Notes under the pieces: model-generated
Told to the model about the DNA's origin: nothing
Database searches by the model: none
Seen by the model: the letters and a program-made list of their open reading frames with translations, nothing else
Assembly: GCA_028281285.1 (NCBI GenBank)
Contig: JANQKF010000020.1
Coordinates: forward strand, 124,001-188,000
Reading direction: 5' to 3'
DNA: 64,000 nucleotides
Source: Cyclobacteriaceae bacterium
Lineage (GTDB): Bacteria; Bacteroidota; Bacteroidia; Cytophagales; Cyclobacteriaceae
Shown here: positions 9,724-17,966 of the stretch, one piece after another
How positions within the stretch are numbered: position 1 is the stretch's first letter
Layout of the letters: the number at the start of each line of letters is the position of its first letter
Translations under genes and position numbers: made by a program

Positions 9724-10814
9724 TTTCTTACTTTTTCGAACCACAACCTGCCTGTTTCATCCAGTCGCCACCAACCTTTGTTCAACAAGAAGACCGAGGC
9801 CTCATAGGTCAATTGGTGATCAGCAACGTTCAGGTCTATTTTCACTTCCTGACCGTTGGACTTTCTAAATCTTGGTCCTTCCAACTCCTCCAGTGATGAG
9901 GCGTAGACTTGATTTCTTTTTTTGAAACTGATCTGTGCCCGATGCACGTTATAAAGCAATTGCCTGATTTCTTCGGCTTCCTGGTTTCTCCCAATGCTGA
10001 TCCTCGGTCCACCAACCGGAAGGCTTGAAAAACTTACGACTCCCCAAAATTCCGGTTCGTGCATTGCAATGACACGTTGAGGTGACCAAACCCAATTTTT
10101 TTCGGGTTGATTCTTGCCTGTTTCCGGGTCTTTTTTCTTTACATAAGTTCCTTCGATTATTTCAGTTTCCCATTGCACCCTTGAGAAATTCACGCGCCAT
10201 TGATGGCCGTTTGATGGAGGCGCTTTTGCCTTTGTAAATTCAACGAATGCAGTCCAGGGGATGGCCACTTCTACAGACCAGCCTTTGTCTTCGTCAGAAG
10301 GATCGTTAATAGTACCTTCTATGTTGACAGCCGATTCTAAACCTTTTATATCCATGCTATTTATGGCATGACCATCATTCCGATATGGACGAGTAAGCAA
10401 CAAATCCCATATGGTGTTCAAGGCATTCACTTCGTACTCAAGATAATTATGTGTGTCACCATCGGGGTCAATGAAAATTTCAAAGTCATTGTCTCTGAAA
10501 ATGACATCATCTCTATTCTTCAGCGTGGCCCAAACATGTGGCTCCTGAATTGAGGCATAGAAGTAAAAATGAGAAGAGTCCCATAGCATTTTGACTCGAG
10601 TTGACAGGTGAGGCCGTGGCTTTTTATCTCCCTCTATATCCACAAAGTAATTGGTCCATCGGGCTTTCTGCCAGGATTCTTCGTTCGCTTTTCCATCAAT
10701 GCTAAGAGTTCCGATTGTTTTGTGTGCCACATAGTGCTGCGGCATTTGAAAAGACTGTGCCGAAATGGAACAGGTGATTGTCAGTAAAAATATGAGCAGA
10801 CTTGACCTTTGCAC
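9720..10814 (-). CDS. Secreted carbohydrate-binding family 9-like protein
   Basis: About 364 residues with a signal peptide (LIFLLTITCSISAQS). The body matches the CBM9-like/DOMON beta-sandwich family found in extracellular Bacteroidota proteins: IDGKANEESWQKARW at the start of the domain, then FRDNDFEIFIDPDGD, NYLEYEVNALNTIWDLLL, WSVEVAIPW and WRVNFSRVQWE. No in-frame ATG precedes the signal peptide. GTG at 10814 is preferred; a TTG at 10841 lies inside the terminator of the upstream transporter gene. The stop overlaps the start of the glycoside-hydrolase-like gene (ATGA), so the two are translationally coupled and probably act on the same glycan. Confidence 0.82.
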   Translation of the reverse strand: MQRSSLLIFLLTITCSISAQSFQMPQHYVAHKTIGTLSIDGKANEESWQKARWTNYFVDIEGDKKPRPHLSTRVKMLWDSSHFYFYASIQEPHVWATLKNRDDVIFRDNDFEIFIDPDGDTHNYLEYEVNALNTIWDLLLTRPYRNDGHAINSMDIKGLESAVNIEGTINDPSDEDKGWSVEVAIPWTAFVEFTKAKAPPSNGHQWRVNFSRVQWETEIIEGTYVKKKDPETGKNQPEKNWVWSPQRVIAMHEPEFWGVVSFSSLPVGGPRISIGRNQEAEEIRQLLYNVHRAQISFKKRNQVYASSLEELEGPRFRKSNGQEVKIDLNVADHQLTYEASVFLLNKGWWRLDETGRLWFEKVRK

Positions 10815-10829
10815 GAGTGAATGTAAAAA

Positions 10830-10855
10830 AATCCGCTTCAATTAAGAAGCGGATT
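10830..10855 (-). terminator. Terminator of the sodium symporter gene
   Basis: AATCCGCTTC (10830-10839) and GAAGCGGATT (10846-10855) form a perfect 10-bp stem with a 6-base loop. Read on the minus strand it is followed by a run of seven T. It separates the transporter from the CBM9-like gene. Confidence 0.8.
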
Positions 10856-10885
10856 CTTTGATGCTTTGTACCTCTTTTTAAGGGT

Positions 10886-12283
10886 TTATGAGATAATGTT
10901 GATGTTAAAGAATTTTGAAAGAACGGTCAGGATAAACAGAACGCCCAAGATGACCGGTGCCAAATAACTCACTGAGAAATTCAAATATTTTTGAACGAAT
11001 GAGCCCATATATCCTGGTGCACCTTGTGCCAACTCTTCGTTAAGGTTGTGTTTCTTCCATACATGAGCTGCGAAGAATGCAATCATACAGCCGCCCAAGG
11101 GAAGGATAGTATCATTGGCAATAGATGCAATGAATGATAAGAAATCGGTATCAAATCCGCCTGGTTTGAATGTTTTGAAAGCAGTGCTAAAGAATTCGGA
11201 ATAACCAAACCCTAGCAGTGAAGGAATACCAACCAGGAAGATAATTCCAGCCATTAACCAGACTGCTCTTCCCCTTCTAATCTTTAATTCATCTACTGCA
11301 TAAGTAACGGGCACCTCGAGTAATGAAACTGTGGAAGTAAGCGCTGCAAAGCAAAGGAGTACAAAAAATGAGGTTCCCACGATCGCTCCAAGTGACCCTC
11401 CTATGGTTCCAAAAATTTGAGGTAGTGTCACGAATATTAGTCCAGGCCCACCTGCAGCCCCTTCCATTGTACCTCCACTCATGAAGCCTATCAATGGGAA
11501 AATCATCATACCTGCAATAAAGGCGATTCCTACATCGGCAAGGGTTATTAATGCTGCTGCAGAAACAATATTTTCCTTTCTGTTTACATAGCTACCATAG
11601 GTAATTAAGGCACCCATTCCCAGCGAGAGCGAGAAGAATGCCTGACCCATAGCATTATAGATTACACTGCCATTGAGCTTTGAGAAATCCGGAACAAGGT
11701 AAAACTTCAGACCGTCCATTGCGTTTGGCAGGGTCAAAGAATAGATGACCATTCCAAGGATCATGATAATGAGTGTTGGCATAAGTAGTTTGGCAGCCTT
11801 TTCTATGCCCCCGGAGATTCCTCTCTTCACTACTAATGTGGTGGAAAGCATAAATATCAACCCGTATCCTCCAACCTTAATGACATTTTTTGTGTACTCT
11901 CCAAATTGTTCAGCAATCCCGAAGTTACCTGAGGCCATTTCAACAATATAACCGAATGCCCAACCAGCAATGACATTGTAAAAGGAGAGGATCAGGATAC
12001 CGGCTACGATTCCCATCTTACCGACCCAGCTCCAGTTTTTATAGCCTAGAGCGGTGAACGCTCCGACTGGATTTCGCTCGGTTTTTCGTCCTATCGCAAT
12101 TTCAGTGGCCATCACGGGGAAACAAAGTAGAAAGCAGAAAAGCAGGTAGATGACCACGAAGGCTGCGCCACCCCCCTGACCTACTTCAAAGGGGAACCCC
12201 CAGATATTACCAAGTCCAACTGCAGAACCTGCCGCAGCAGCAATAAATCCTAATCGGCTTGAAAAGCCTCCTCTAGTAGCCAT
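10886..12283 (-). CDS. Sodium-dependent transporter, NSS/SNF family
   Basis: This 465-residue integral membrane protein of about 11-12 helices is a bacterial neurotransmitter:sodium symporter. It carries the family signature in helix 1 (AAAAGSAVGLGNIWGFP, residues 15-31), where the unwound GLGNIW segment coordinates Na+ and substrate, and the second Na+-site region TSTVSLLEVP. It should take up an amino acid or small amine with Na+; the substrate cannot be read from sequence. It is a single gene with its own terminator, divergent from the DUF819 gene across 167 bp. Family assignment is secure. Confidence 0.93.
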   Translation of the reverse strand: MATRGGFSSRLGFIAAAAGSAVGLGNIWGFPFEVGQGGGAAFVVIYLLFCFLLCFPVMATEIAIGRKTERNPVGAFTALGYKNWSWVGKMGIVAGILILSFYNVIAGWAFGYIVEMASGNFGIAEQFGEYTKNVIKVGGYGLIFMLSTTLVVKRGISGGIEKAAKLLMPTLIIMILGMVIYSLTLPNAMDGLKFYLVPDFSKLNGSVIYNAMGQAFFSLSLGMGALITYGSYVNRKENIVSAAALITLADVGIAFIAGMMIFPLIGFMSGGTMEGAAGGPGLIFVTLPQIFGTIGGSLGAIVGTSFFVLLCFAALTSTVSLLEVPVTYAVDELKIRRGRAVWLMAGIIFLVGIPSLLGFGYSEFFSTAFKTFKPGGFDTDFLSFIASIANDTILPLGGCMIAFFAAHVWKKHNLNEELAQGAPGYMGSFVQKYLNFSVSYLAPVILGVLFILTVLSKFFNINIIS

Positions 12284-12362
12284 AAAGTTGAGTTTAAAAC
12301 CCGAATATATAGGATTATGACATTCTGGTGTCTCCTTTTATCAGAAAAAGTAGTCCGGATCG

Positions 12363-12398
12363 CTTCCTAGGAAGGGAATTCTCTACATCAAGAGAATT
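12363..12398. promoter_or_regulatory. Two dyads between divergent transporter genes
   Basis: A perfect 12-bp palindrome CTTCCTAGGAAG (12363-12374) is followed by AATTCTCT (12377-12384) and its complement AGAGAATT (12391-12398). Both lie between the NSS transporter and the DUF819 gene and may be operator or leader structures. No regulator is obvious nearby. Confidence 0.35.
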
Positions 12399-12450
12399 GT
12401 CGGTTAGATGTATTAGATTTATGGATTGTCGACCCGACTAAATCCTATTT

Positions 12451-13704
12451 ATGAAACCATTTATTAGCAACGATGCGGTGTTGTTAGGTGTTCTGCTTGC
12501 GATACTTGCATTTGTTTTTATTACCTCTTCCTCTTCAAAAACAGGGTGGAAGAAATTCTATACCTTTTTTCCCTCCGTATTAGCCTGTTACTTTTTCCCG
12601 GCCTTGCTCAATTGGCCGTTGGGTTTGATTTCTCCGGAAGACTCTAACCTCTATTTTGTCGCTTCCAGGTACTTGTTGCCCGCAAGTTTGGTGTTGCTTT
12701 GTCTAAGTATTGATTTCAAAGGCATTTTGAATTTGGGCCCAAAAGCCTTGATCATGTTTTTTACTGCTACACTGGGGATTATAATAGGAGGGCCGGTTGC
12801 TTTGTTGTTCATATCCAGCGTAGCACCTGATGTGATTGGTGGAGCATCTCCTGATGATCTGTGGCGAGGACTTTCAACGGTGGCAGGGAGTTGGATCGGT
12901 GGGGGCGCCAACCAGACCGCCATGAAGGAAATCTATGAAGTAAAAGATTCTGTATTTACCTCTATGGTGGTGGTCGATGTGATTTGTGCCAATATCTGGT
13001 TAGCATTCCTATTGTACGGAGCCAATAATGCCAGAAGAGTTGATAAATGGCTAAAGGCAGATACTTCTGCTATTTCTGATCTTAAGAAAAGGGTTGAAAA
13101 CTATCAGAGCAGTGTGGCTAAGATCCCTTCCACTGCAGAATTGATGACATTACTGGCAGTGACTTTCGGGGCGGTGGCGATATCACATTTCCTGGCAGAC
13201 CAAATTGCCCCCTGGATGCAGGCTCGATCGGAATGGTTAGTCAAATACAATCTGAATTCGCTCAAATCGAGCTTTTTCTGGCTAGTGGTGGTCGCAACAA
13301 CCATAGGCCTGGGTGTTTCTTTTACCAGGTTCAGGAAAATGGAAGGCTATGGCGCTTCCAAACTCGGGACCATCTTCATTTATATACTGGTGGCCACCAT
13401 TGGTATGCAGATGAATCTATATGATATAGTTGATAATCCGGGTTTGTTCCTTATTGGAATCACTTGGATTGCTATCCATGTTGGATTGTTATTGTTAGTG
13501 GCGAAAATCATTAAGGCACCGTTGTTCTTTGTTGCAGTAGGTAGTCAGGCGAATGTAGGAGGGGCGGCTTCAGCCCCCGTTGTTGCAGCTGCATTCAGTC
13601 CTTCTCTGACCGCTGTGGGTGCACTGATGGCAGTATTAGGCTATGCACTCGGTACTTATGGGGCAATCATCTGTGCACAACTCATGTCTATGGTTGTTGG
13701 CTAG
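12451..13704 (+). CDS. DUF819 family integral membrane protein
   Basis: This 417-residue polytopic protein has a hydrophobic profile of about 11-12 helices. Recognisable family segments are SWIGGGANQTAMKE (residues about 147-160), a GTIFIYILVATIGMQMNL stretch, and a glycine/alanine-rich GSQANVGGAASAPV near the C-terminus. DUF819 (YjcL-like) proteins are uncharacterised membrane proteins with a two-repeat layout suggesting secondary transport; the two GGAN/ANVGG-like motifs here fit an internal duplication. No substrate can be inferred. It is transcribed alone, divergent from the NSS symporter. Confidence 0.88.
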   Translation: MKPFISNDAVLLGVLLAILAFVFITSSSSKTGWKKFYTFFPSVLACYFFPALLNWPLGLISPEDSNLYFVASRYLLPASLVLLCLSIDFKGILNLGPKALIMFFTATLGIIIGGPVALLFISSVAPDVIGGASPDDLWRGLSTVAGSWIGGGANQTAMKEIYEVKDSVFTSMVVVDVICANIWLAFLLYGANNARRVDKWLKADTSAISDLKKRVENYQSSVAKIPSTAELMTLLAVTFGAVAISHFLADQIAPWMQARSEWLVKYNLNSLKSSFFWLVVVATTIGLGVSFTRFRKMEGYGASKLGTIFIYILVATIGMQMNLYDIVDNPGLFLIGITWIAIHVGLLLLVAKIIKAPLFFVAVGSQANVGGAASAPVVAAAFSPSLTAVGALMAVLGYALGTYGAIICAQLMSMVVG

Positions 13705-13721
13705 AAAGGAATTGAATACTA

Positions 13722-13982
13722 CTAAGCGGTAGTTCTTGAATCTATTTCCTTCTGGATTTTTTTCTTCATCGGGACGAAAATGAAATAGGGCATCACCACA
13801 CCAGTGGTGATAATGAAAGGTATAAACTGAAGAAATTCGTTGGTGTCCTTTACCAAGGCCGCGACCGCGAGGATCAAGCTAACTCCAAGACTGAAAAAGC
13901 CTAAAAAGAGATGGCGTTTATGGGTCTTTGTCTTTTTTGCCTCTAATTCTTCTAATCGGTATTTCGCAAATTCATTGGTCAT
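13722..13982 (-). CDS. Small two-helix membrane protein
   Basis: An 86-residue protein with a charged N-terminus (FAKYRLEELEAKKTKTHKRH), two transmembrane segments (residues about 29-43 and 52-70) and a basic C-terminal tail. I do not recognise the family. It starts 21 bp downstream of the OmpA-family gene on the same strand, so it is probably translated from the same mRNA. A structural or accessory role at the inner membrane is the most that can be said. Confidence 0.6.
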   Translation of the reverse strand: MTNEFAKYRLEELEAKKTKTHKRHLFLGFFSLGVSLILAVAALVKDTNEFLQFIPFIITTGVVMPYFIFVPMKKKIQKEIDSRTTA

Positions 13983-14003
13983 AAGGAGACAACACTTGAG
14001 ATA

Positions 14004-14957
14004 TTAATAGGTTTCCAGAATCTTGAATAGCTCGTCAAGTTTTGGGGTAAGTATGATTTCGGTTCTTCGATTCTTGGCTTTGTTTTCGGCAGTATCGTTT
14101 TCGGCTACCGGAGAGAATTCCCCCTTGCCTGAGGCGGTTATTGCCTGGGGATCAACCCCATTTTCGGCAAGGATCTTGACAATTGAGGTGGCACGCATCA
14201 CGCTTAGGTCCCAGTTGTCATTCATGTACTGAGATTTCTTTGAAATCGGAACATCATCCGTATGGCCTTCTACCATGATATTAATATCGGGATTAGTGCT
14301 CAGCACTGTGGCCAATTGTTGAAGGGCAGTCACTCCTTTTGCATCTACCTTGATGCTACCAGAGCTAAATAATAACTGTTCGGCAAGTGATACATACACC
14401 TTGCCATTTTTTACTTCAACTGAAAGGTCGTTTTCTTTGAAGTTGAGAAGGGCGTTGGTCACCTTATCCTTCAATTCCTGCACCGCCCGATCTTTGTCGG
14501 CAATCAGTTGTTCCAGCTCGGCAACTCGTGCTTCTCTAACAGCCAGGTCCCTGGCTAATTCTTCATTTTTGGCCTTCTCAATTTTCAGGTCATCCTCAAT
14601 GGCAAGAAGTCGCTGTTGCTGCTGAGCGAGATCTCTATTAAGCTGACCACTATTGGTGAGGAGATTATCATAAAGTTGTTTGATACGGTTGTATTCTGAT
14701 TTCAAGTCTTTGAGCTGGGCATCTACAGTTTCAAAATCGCGTTGTAATACCTCATTGTCCTGTTTTAACTTATCTACCTGCAGCTCCAATCGGGTGATTT
14801 TTTCAGTGGCAATTTCAAGTTCTTCCTCCAATTTAAGGTTCTCGCCTTCAAGGGTGAATTTCTCGACAAGGAGTTCATCATAAACCTTTTGTGAGACGCA
14901 AGAAGAGGACAAAATGAGGAAAGCGAATAGGAGGTGAGTAGCAAGTTTACGTGACAT
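14004..14957 (-). CDS. OmpA-family lipoprotein with long coiled coil
   Basis: 317 residues. A lipoprotein signal peptide (LFAFLILSSSC, Cys about 20) is followed by a long charged coiled coil (about 30-170) and a C-terminal OmpA/MotB peptidoglycan-binding domain (about 190-305). Key features of that domain are VEGHTDDVPI, an LSVMRATSIV helix and the KNRRTEI motif, where Asp and Arg bind diaminopimelate. The coiled coil would hold the binding domain away from the lipid anchor, so the protein likely ties the outer membrane to the cell wall. It leads a probable two-gene unit with the 86-residue membrane protein. Family secure; specific role inferred. Confidence 0.9.
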   Translation of the reverse strand: MSRKLATHLLFAFLILSSSCVSQKVYDELLVEKFTLEGENLKLEEELEIATEKITRLELQVDKLKQDNEVLQRDFETVDAQLKDLKSEYNRIKQLYDNLLTNSGQLNRDLAQQQQRLLAIEDDLKIEKAKNEELARDLAVREARVAELEQLIADKDRAVQELKDKVTNALLNFKENDLSVEVKNGKVYVSLAEQLLFSSGSIKVDAKGVTALQQLATVLSTNPDINIMVEGHTDDVPISKKSQYMNDNWDLSVMRATSIVKILAENGVDPQAITASGKGEFSPVAENDTAENKAKNRRTEIILTPKLDELFKILETY

Positions 14958-15032
14958 AATCGAGTTTTACGTAAATATCTCAATTACAGATTAATATTCC
15001 ATTTTTTATTTACAAGTGGGTTGCGAGTAGTA

Positions 15033-15051
15033 ATTATGCTGCATGCATAAT
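15033..15051. promoter_or_regulatory. Dyad in OmpA/SDR divergent region
   Basis: ATTATGC (15033-15039) and GCATAAT (15045-15051) form a perfect inverted repeat with a 5-base spacer in the 126-bp gap between the divergent OmpA-family and SDR genes, about 33 bp before the SDR start. A transcription-factor site is possible; there is no direct evidence. Confidence 0.3.
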
Positions 15052-15083
15052 ATTTTCTATCTTCCAATCACAAGACTAATACT

Positions 15084-15953
15084 ATGAGAACAGACGGAAT
15101 GCTTAAAGAGGGAGCTCTTGATGGACAGACAATAATCATTACGGGGGGTGGCACTGGATTGGGAAGATCCATGGGAGAATATATGCTGGAATTGGGTGCC
15201 AATCTTGTCATTACCAGCCGAAGACTTGAGGTACTGGAGAAAACAGCGAAAGAGATGGAGGATAATCATGGAGGCAAGGTGCTGCCTGTACAATGTGATG
15301 TGCGTCATTATGATCAGGTGGAGAGCATGTTGGACAAAGCAGAAGCCGAGTTCGGACAAATTCATGGGCTTCTTAATAATGCAGCAGGGAATTTCATTAG
15401 TCCTACCGAACGTCTGTCGCATCGGGCCTTTGATGCCGTAATTGATATTGTCTTAAAAGGCACTACTAATTGTACTTTGGCCCTGGGTAAAAAATGGATT
15501 GCGGCTGAACAACCAGGAATTGTACTGAATATCACAACAACCTATGCATGGACAGGCTCAGGGTATGTAGTCCCTTCCGCATGTGCTAAAGCCGGTGTAT
15601 TAGCCATGACACGATCATTGGCAGTAGAGTGGGCGAAGTATAAAATCAGACTTAATGCCATTGCTCCCGGGCCATTCCCAACTGAGGGCGCCTGGAGCCG
15701 ACTGTTGCCGGGTGATCTGGTGAAGAAATTTGATCCTGCCAAGCTCGTTCCGGTAGGAAGAGTAGGAGATCATCAGGAGTTGGCCAATTTGGCGGCCTAT
15801 TTGATGTCAGACTATTCGGCATACATTAATGGAGAGGTGGTGACCATCGATGGAGGAGAATGGTTGATGGGTGCGGGCGAGTTCAGCCACCTGGAAAAGG
15901 TGCCCAAAGAAATGTGGGATATGCTTGAAGCCATGCGCACAAAAAAGGACTAA
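15084..15953 (+). CDS. SDR family oxidoreductase, 2,4-dienoyl-CoA reductase-like
   Basis: 289 residues with a Rossmann fold: the NAD(P)-binding TGGGTGLGRSMGEYM motif (residues about 17-31), the SRR turn typical of NADPH preference, and LLNNAAGNF. The region of the usual YxxxK motif reads GYVVPSACAKAGV, so the Lys is present but Ser replaces the Tyr at the standard place. That arrangement is the one known for 2,4-dienoyl-CoA reductases of the DECR type. It should reduce trans-2,cis-4-dienoyl-CoA during breakdown of unsaturated fatty acids. It is monocistronic, with a hairpin directly after the stop. Confidence 0.88.
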   Translation: MRTDGMLKEGALDGQTIIITGGGTGLGRSMGEYMLELGANLVITSRRLEVLEKTAKEMEDNHGGKVLPVQCDVRHYDQVESMLDKAEAEFGQIHGLLNNAAGNFISPTERLSHRAFDAVIDIVLKGTTNCTLALGKKWIAAEQPGIVLNITTTYAWTGSGYVVPSACAKAGVLAMTRSLAVEWAKYKIRLNAIAPGPFPTEGAWSRLLPGDLVKKFDPAKLVPVGRVGDHQELANLAAYLMSDYSAYINGEVVTIDGGEWLMGAGEFSHLEKVPKEMWDMLEAMRTKKD

Positions 15954-15974
15954 GCCCCAAGCTACTTTGGGGCT
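15953..15974 (+). terminator. Hairpin terminator after the SDR gene
   Basis: AGCCCCAA (15953-15960) and TTGGGGCT (15967-15974) form a perfect 8-bp stem that overlaps the stop codon. The T tract is poor, so it may act weakly or in both directions. Confidence 0.55.
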
Positions 15975-16019
15975 ATTGGAAGGCTAAGAGACAACTTAAG
16001 AAGACGGATATAGGATAGT

Positions 16020-16943
16020 CTAGTTCTTTATTGTGATGATCTTCAAATGTTCAGGAATTATTACTCTAGCGTCTTCAAATACCGCTTTTACTTCTTCAAT
16101 GAATGGTTTTAGCTTAGCATCAATCGCCCTTTGCTGGGAGAAACCATAGGGCACTCTAAAGTTGTCCCAATGTGTAGGAATCACAGTTTCAGGAAAACCG
16201 GTTAGTTTCATTAGTCTTTCGGTGTACTTATAAATGTCCAATCGCGAGAAATTGACCCCTGCCAACAGAACATCTGCTTGTACACCTTGAAGCTCTCGCT
16301 CTACAAAGTTCATTGAACCCATGGTCGCTACATCATGGTCTTCAAAACGGGCGAGAAACATCAATGACCCCCCTTCAACAAACTCTGAGATTTTCATGGG
16401 TGCTTTGACATCCGCTGGGATTATTCTCGAATCAAAATAAAGCTTTTTGTTTAGCGGTGAATGAATTGAAGGAATGACTTTAACCGAGAAATTCTCGAAT
16501 TGATAGTCTTCTCCCCCTTTGACCGTGTAAAGTTGCTCTCGGGGAATACCGTAGGCTCTTAGCACGTTTGTGGTACTCTCTGTGCCAATTACTTTAGCTC
16601 CAGTCTTCTTCGCTATATAAGGCACATCAGAAAGATGATCGAAGTGAGAATGATGGACGAGAATAAAGTCTGCTTCCGTGATTAATTCATCTATCAGAAC
16701 TGTATCAGATTCAAAATAGTCATTTCTCGAATAGCTTTTTCGACTATCATCCGGATGAATTGAGGGGCCAGCTCCGAGTTTGAGTCGTGAGATATAAGGG
16801 TCGACCAAGACGGTGACTTGTCCGTCCTTGATCTCCCAACCGGCCGTGCCGAAATATCGTAACTGAAGCTCCGAGTTTTGAGCTCCGAGTTCTGAGCAAA
16901 TAAGTACCAGGAGGATTGTGTATAGCGTGCTAATTCTTTTCAT
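16020..16943 (-). CDS. Secreted metallo-beta-lactamase-fold hydrolase (UlaG-like)
   Basis: 307 residues with a Sec signal peptide (LLVLICSELGAQN). The metal-binding motif HHSHFDH (near residue 98) fits HxHxDH, and later ligands are visible (IPSIHS and IPTHWDN). Overall it resembles the UlaG/YtnP-like branch of the metallo-beta-lactamase superfamily, whose members hydrolyse phosphodiesters, lactones or related bonds; the substrate here is unknown. It follows the exported RidA gene by 9 bp on the same strand, so the pair is probably one operon. A periplasmic location is unusual for UlaG relatives but follows from the signal peptide. Confidence 0.85.
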   Translation of the reverse strand: MKRISTLYTILLVLICSELGAQNSELQLRYFGTAGWEIKDGQVTVLVDPYISRLKLGAGPSIHPDDSRKSYSRNDYFESDTVLIDELITEADFILVHHSHFDHLSDVPYIAKKTGAKVIGTESTTNVLRAYGIPREQLYTVKGGEDYQFENFSVKVIPSIHSPLNKKLYFDSRIIPADVKAPMKISEFVEGGSLMFLARFEDHDVATMGSMNFVERELQGVQADVLLAGVNFSRLDIYKYTERLMKLTGFPETVIPTHWDNFRVPYGFSQQRAIDAKLKPFIEEVKAVFEDARVIIPEHLKIITIKN

Positions 16944-16952
16944 AGTTCCAAC

Positions 16953-17510
16953 TTAATCTTCCACCTCAACCACCAATTCAATTTCTACAGACTGGCCTCG
17001 GGGTAGGGAAGCCATCCCGACTGCCGCCCGCGCATGTTTTCCTCGTTCGCCAAATACTTCGACAATCAAGTCAGAAAAGCCATTGATTACTTTCGGTTGG
17101 TCAACAAATGAAGGGTCGGAATTTACCATGCCCAAAACTTTCACCACTCTTTTTACCTTCTTCAAATCTCCCAGCATTTCCTTGAGGACAGCCAATTGAT
17201 TAATTGCAGTCATTCGAGCCCCTTGATAGCCTTGCTCGATCGTCACTTCCGTTCCCAGTTTACCGTGCAATTCAGTTCCATCCGGGTATTTGGGCCCTTT
17301 TCCGGCCAAAAAAATGAGATTTCCCGTACGAACACCATTTACATAGTTAGCCACAGGCTGAGGTGGATCAGGAAGGGTAATCCCCAATTCTATTAGGCGT
17401 GCCTCAGGATCATAATTGGGATCAGACTCATTTTTGGTTGATGACGTACACGAATTGATCAAGAGAATGACCAGGAAAAAAGTCGTGATTTTTCTAAGGT
17501 TTAATTGCAT
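16953..17510 (-). CDS. Exported RidA/YjgF-family lipoprotein
   Basis: The preferred ATG at 17510 gives 185 residues with a lipoprotein signal (FFLVILLINSC); a start at 17546 would add 12 residues that spoil the signal. The mature domain is RidA-like: GNLIFLAGKGP, the conserved Arg in RAAVGMASLPRG, and VEIELVVEV at the C-terminus. RidA proteins normally deaminate reactive enamine/imine intermediates in the cytoplasm, so a lipid-anchored version must do something else or act on extracytoplasmic imines. It is probably co-transcribed with the secreted metallo-hydrolase after it. Confidence 0.85.
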   Translation of the reverse strand: MQLNLRKITTFFLVILLINSCTSSTKNESDPNYDPEARLIELGITLPDPPQPVANYVNGVRTGNLIFLAGKGPKYPDGTELHGKLGTEVTIEQGYQGARMTAINQLAVLKEMLGDLKKVKRVVKVLGMVNSDPSFVDQPKVINGFSDLIVEVFGERGKHARAAVGMASLPRGQSVEIELVVEVED

Positions 17511-17564
17511 GCGGTCTGGTAGTTGGTTAACGGTTAATATATCCAATTTAGCTAAATTGATTGT

Positions 17565-17705
17565 ATGAAGAAGATTGTCGCATTTCTGCTAATTATCCTT
17601 GGTTTCATTATGTTCTATCTCGCCTATGACATCGGTGGTTTACCGCCTGCAATCACCGGGTTTGGTTTCATATTGATTGCCTTGGTTTTTCTGAAGAAAG
17701 ACTAA
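17565..17705 (+). CDS. 46-residue membrane peptide
   Basis: ATG at 17565 runs to TAA at 17703-17705. The product has a basic start (MKKIVAFLLIILGF), two hydrophobic segments (about 4-20 and 29-42) split by a short polar turn containing DIGGLPP, and a basic end (FLKKD). This looks like a real two-helix membrane peptide. It is divergent from the exported RidA gene across 54 bp, and nothing else lies between it and the TonB-receptor promoter region. Function unknown. Confidence 0.6.
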   Translation: MKKIVAFLLIILGFIMFYLAYDIGGLPPAITGFGFILIALVFLKKD

Positions 17706-17753
17706 AAATCCAACGTGTCTTTTGACCCTAATCGACAGTGTAAAGCACACATA

Positions 17754-17773
17754 ACATTCAATATTTTGAATGT
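17754..17773. promoter_or_regulatory. Inverted repeat upstream of TonB receptor/phytase operon
   Basis: ACATTCAA (17754-17761) and TTGAATGT (17766-17773) are perfect complements around TATT. The repeat lies about 195 bp before the receptor start and is a candidate operator. Confidence 0.4.
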
Positions 17774-17782
17774 AATTTTGAC

Positions 17783-17813
17783 TTTACAATAAATTTAAAC
17801 TATTGATTTACAG
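17783..17813 (+). promoter_or_regulatory. Pho-box-like direct repeats (tentative)
   Basis: TTTACAA (17783-17789) and TTTAAAC (17794-17800) are spaced 11 bp apart, and a third TTTACAG (17807-17813) follows 13 bp later. Repeats of about 7 bp at 11-bp spacing are the layout of PhoB/PhoP sites, and the operon encodes a phytase, so phosphate control is plausible. The match is loose. Confidence 0.3.
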
Positions 17814-17966
17814 AGAGTTAAGTTTGTAACTTAATATTTTCTTCACACTGGACAGACATTCTTAGCGATAATTTCATAGTCCTTTCAGTTTCTTCCATTT
17901 TCCTTAACATGAACGACATGATGAAGTCTAACATGGTTTACACCTTTGGGCAAATACATCGAACCT

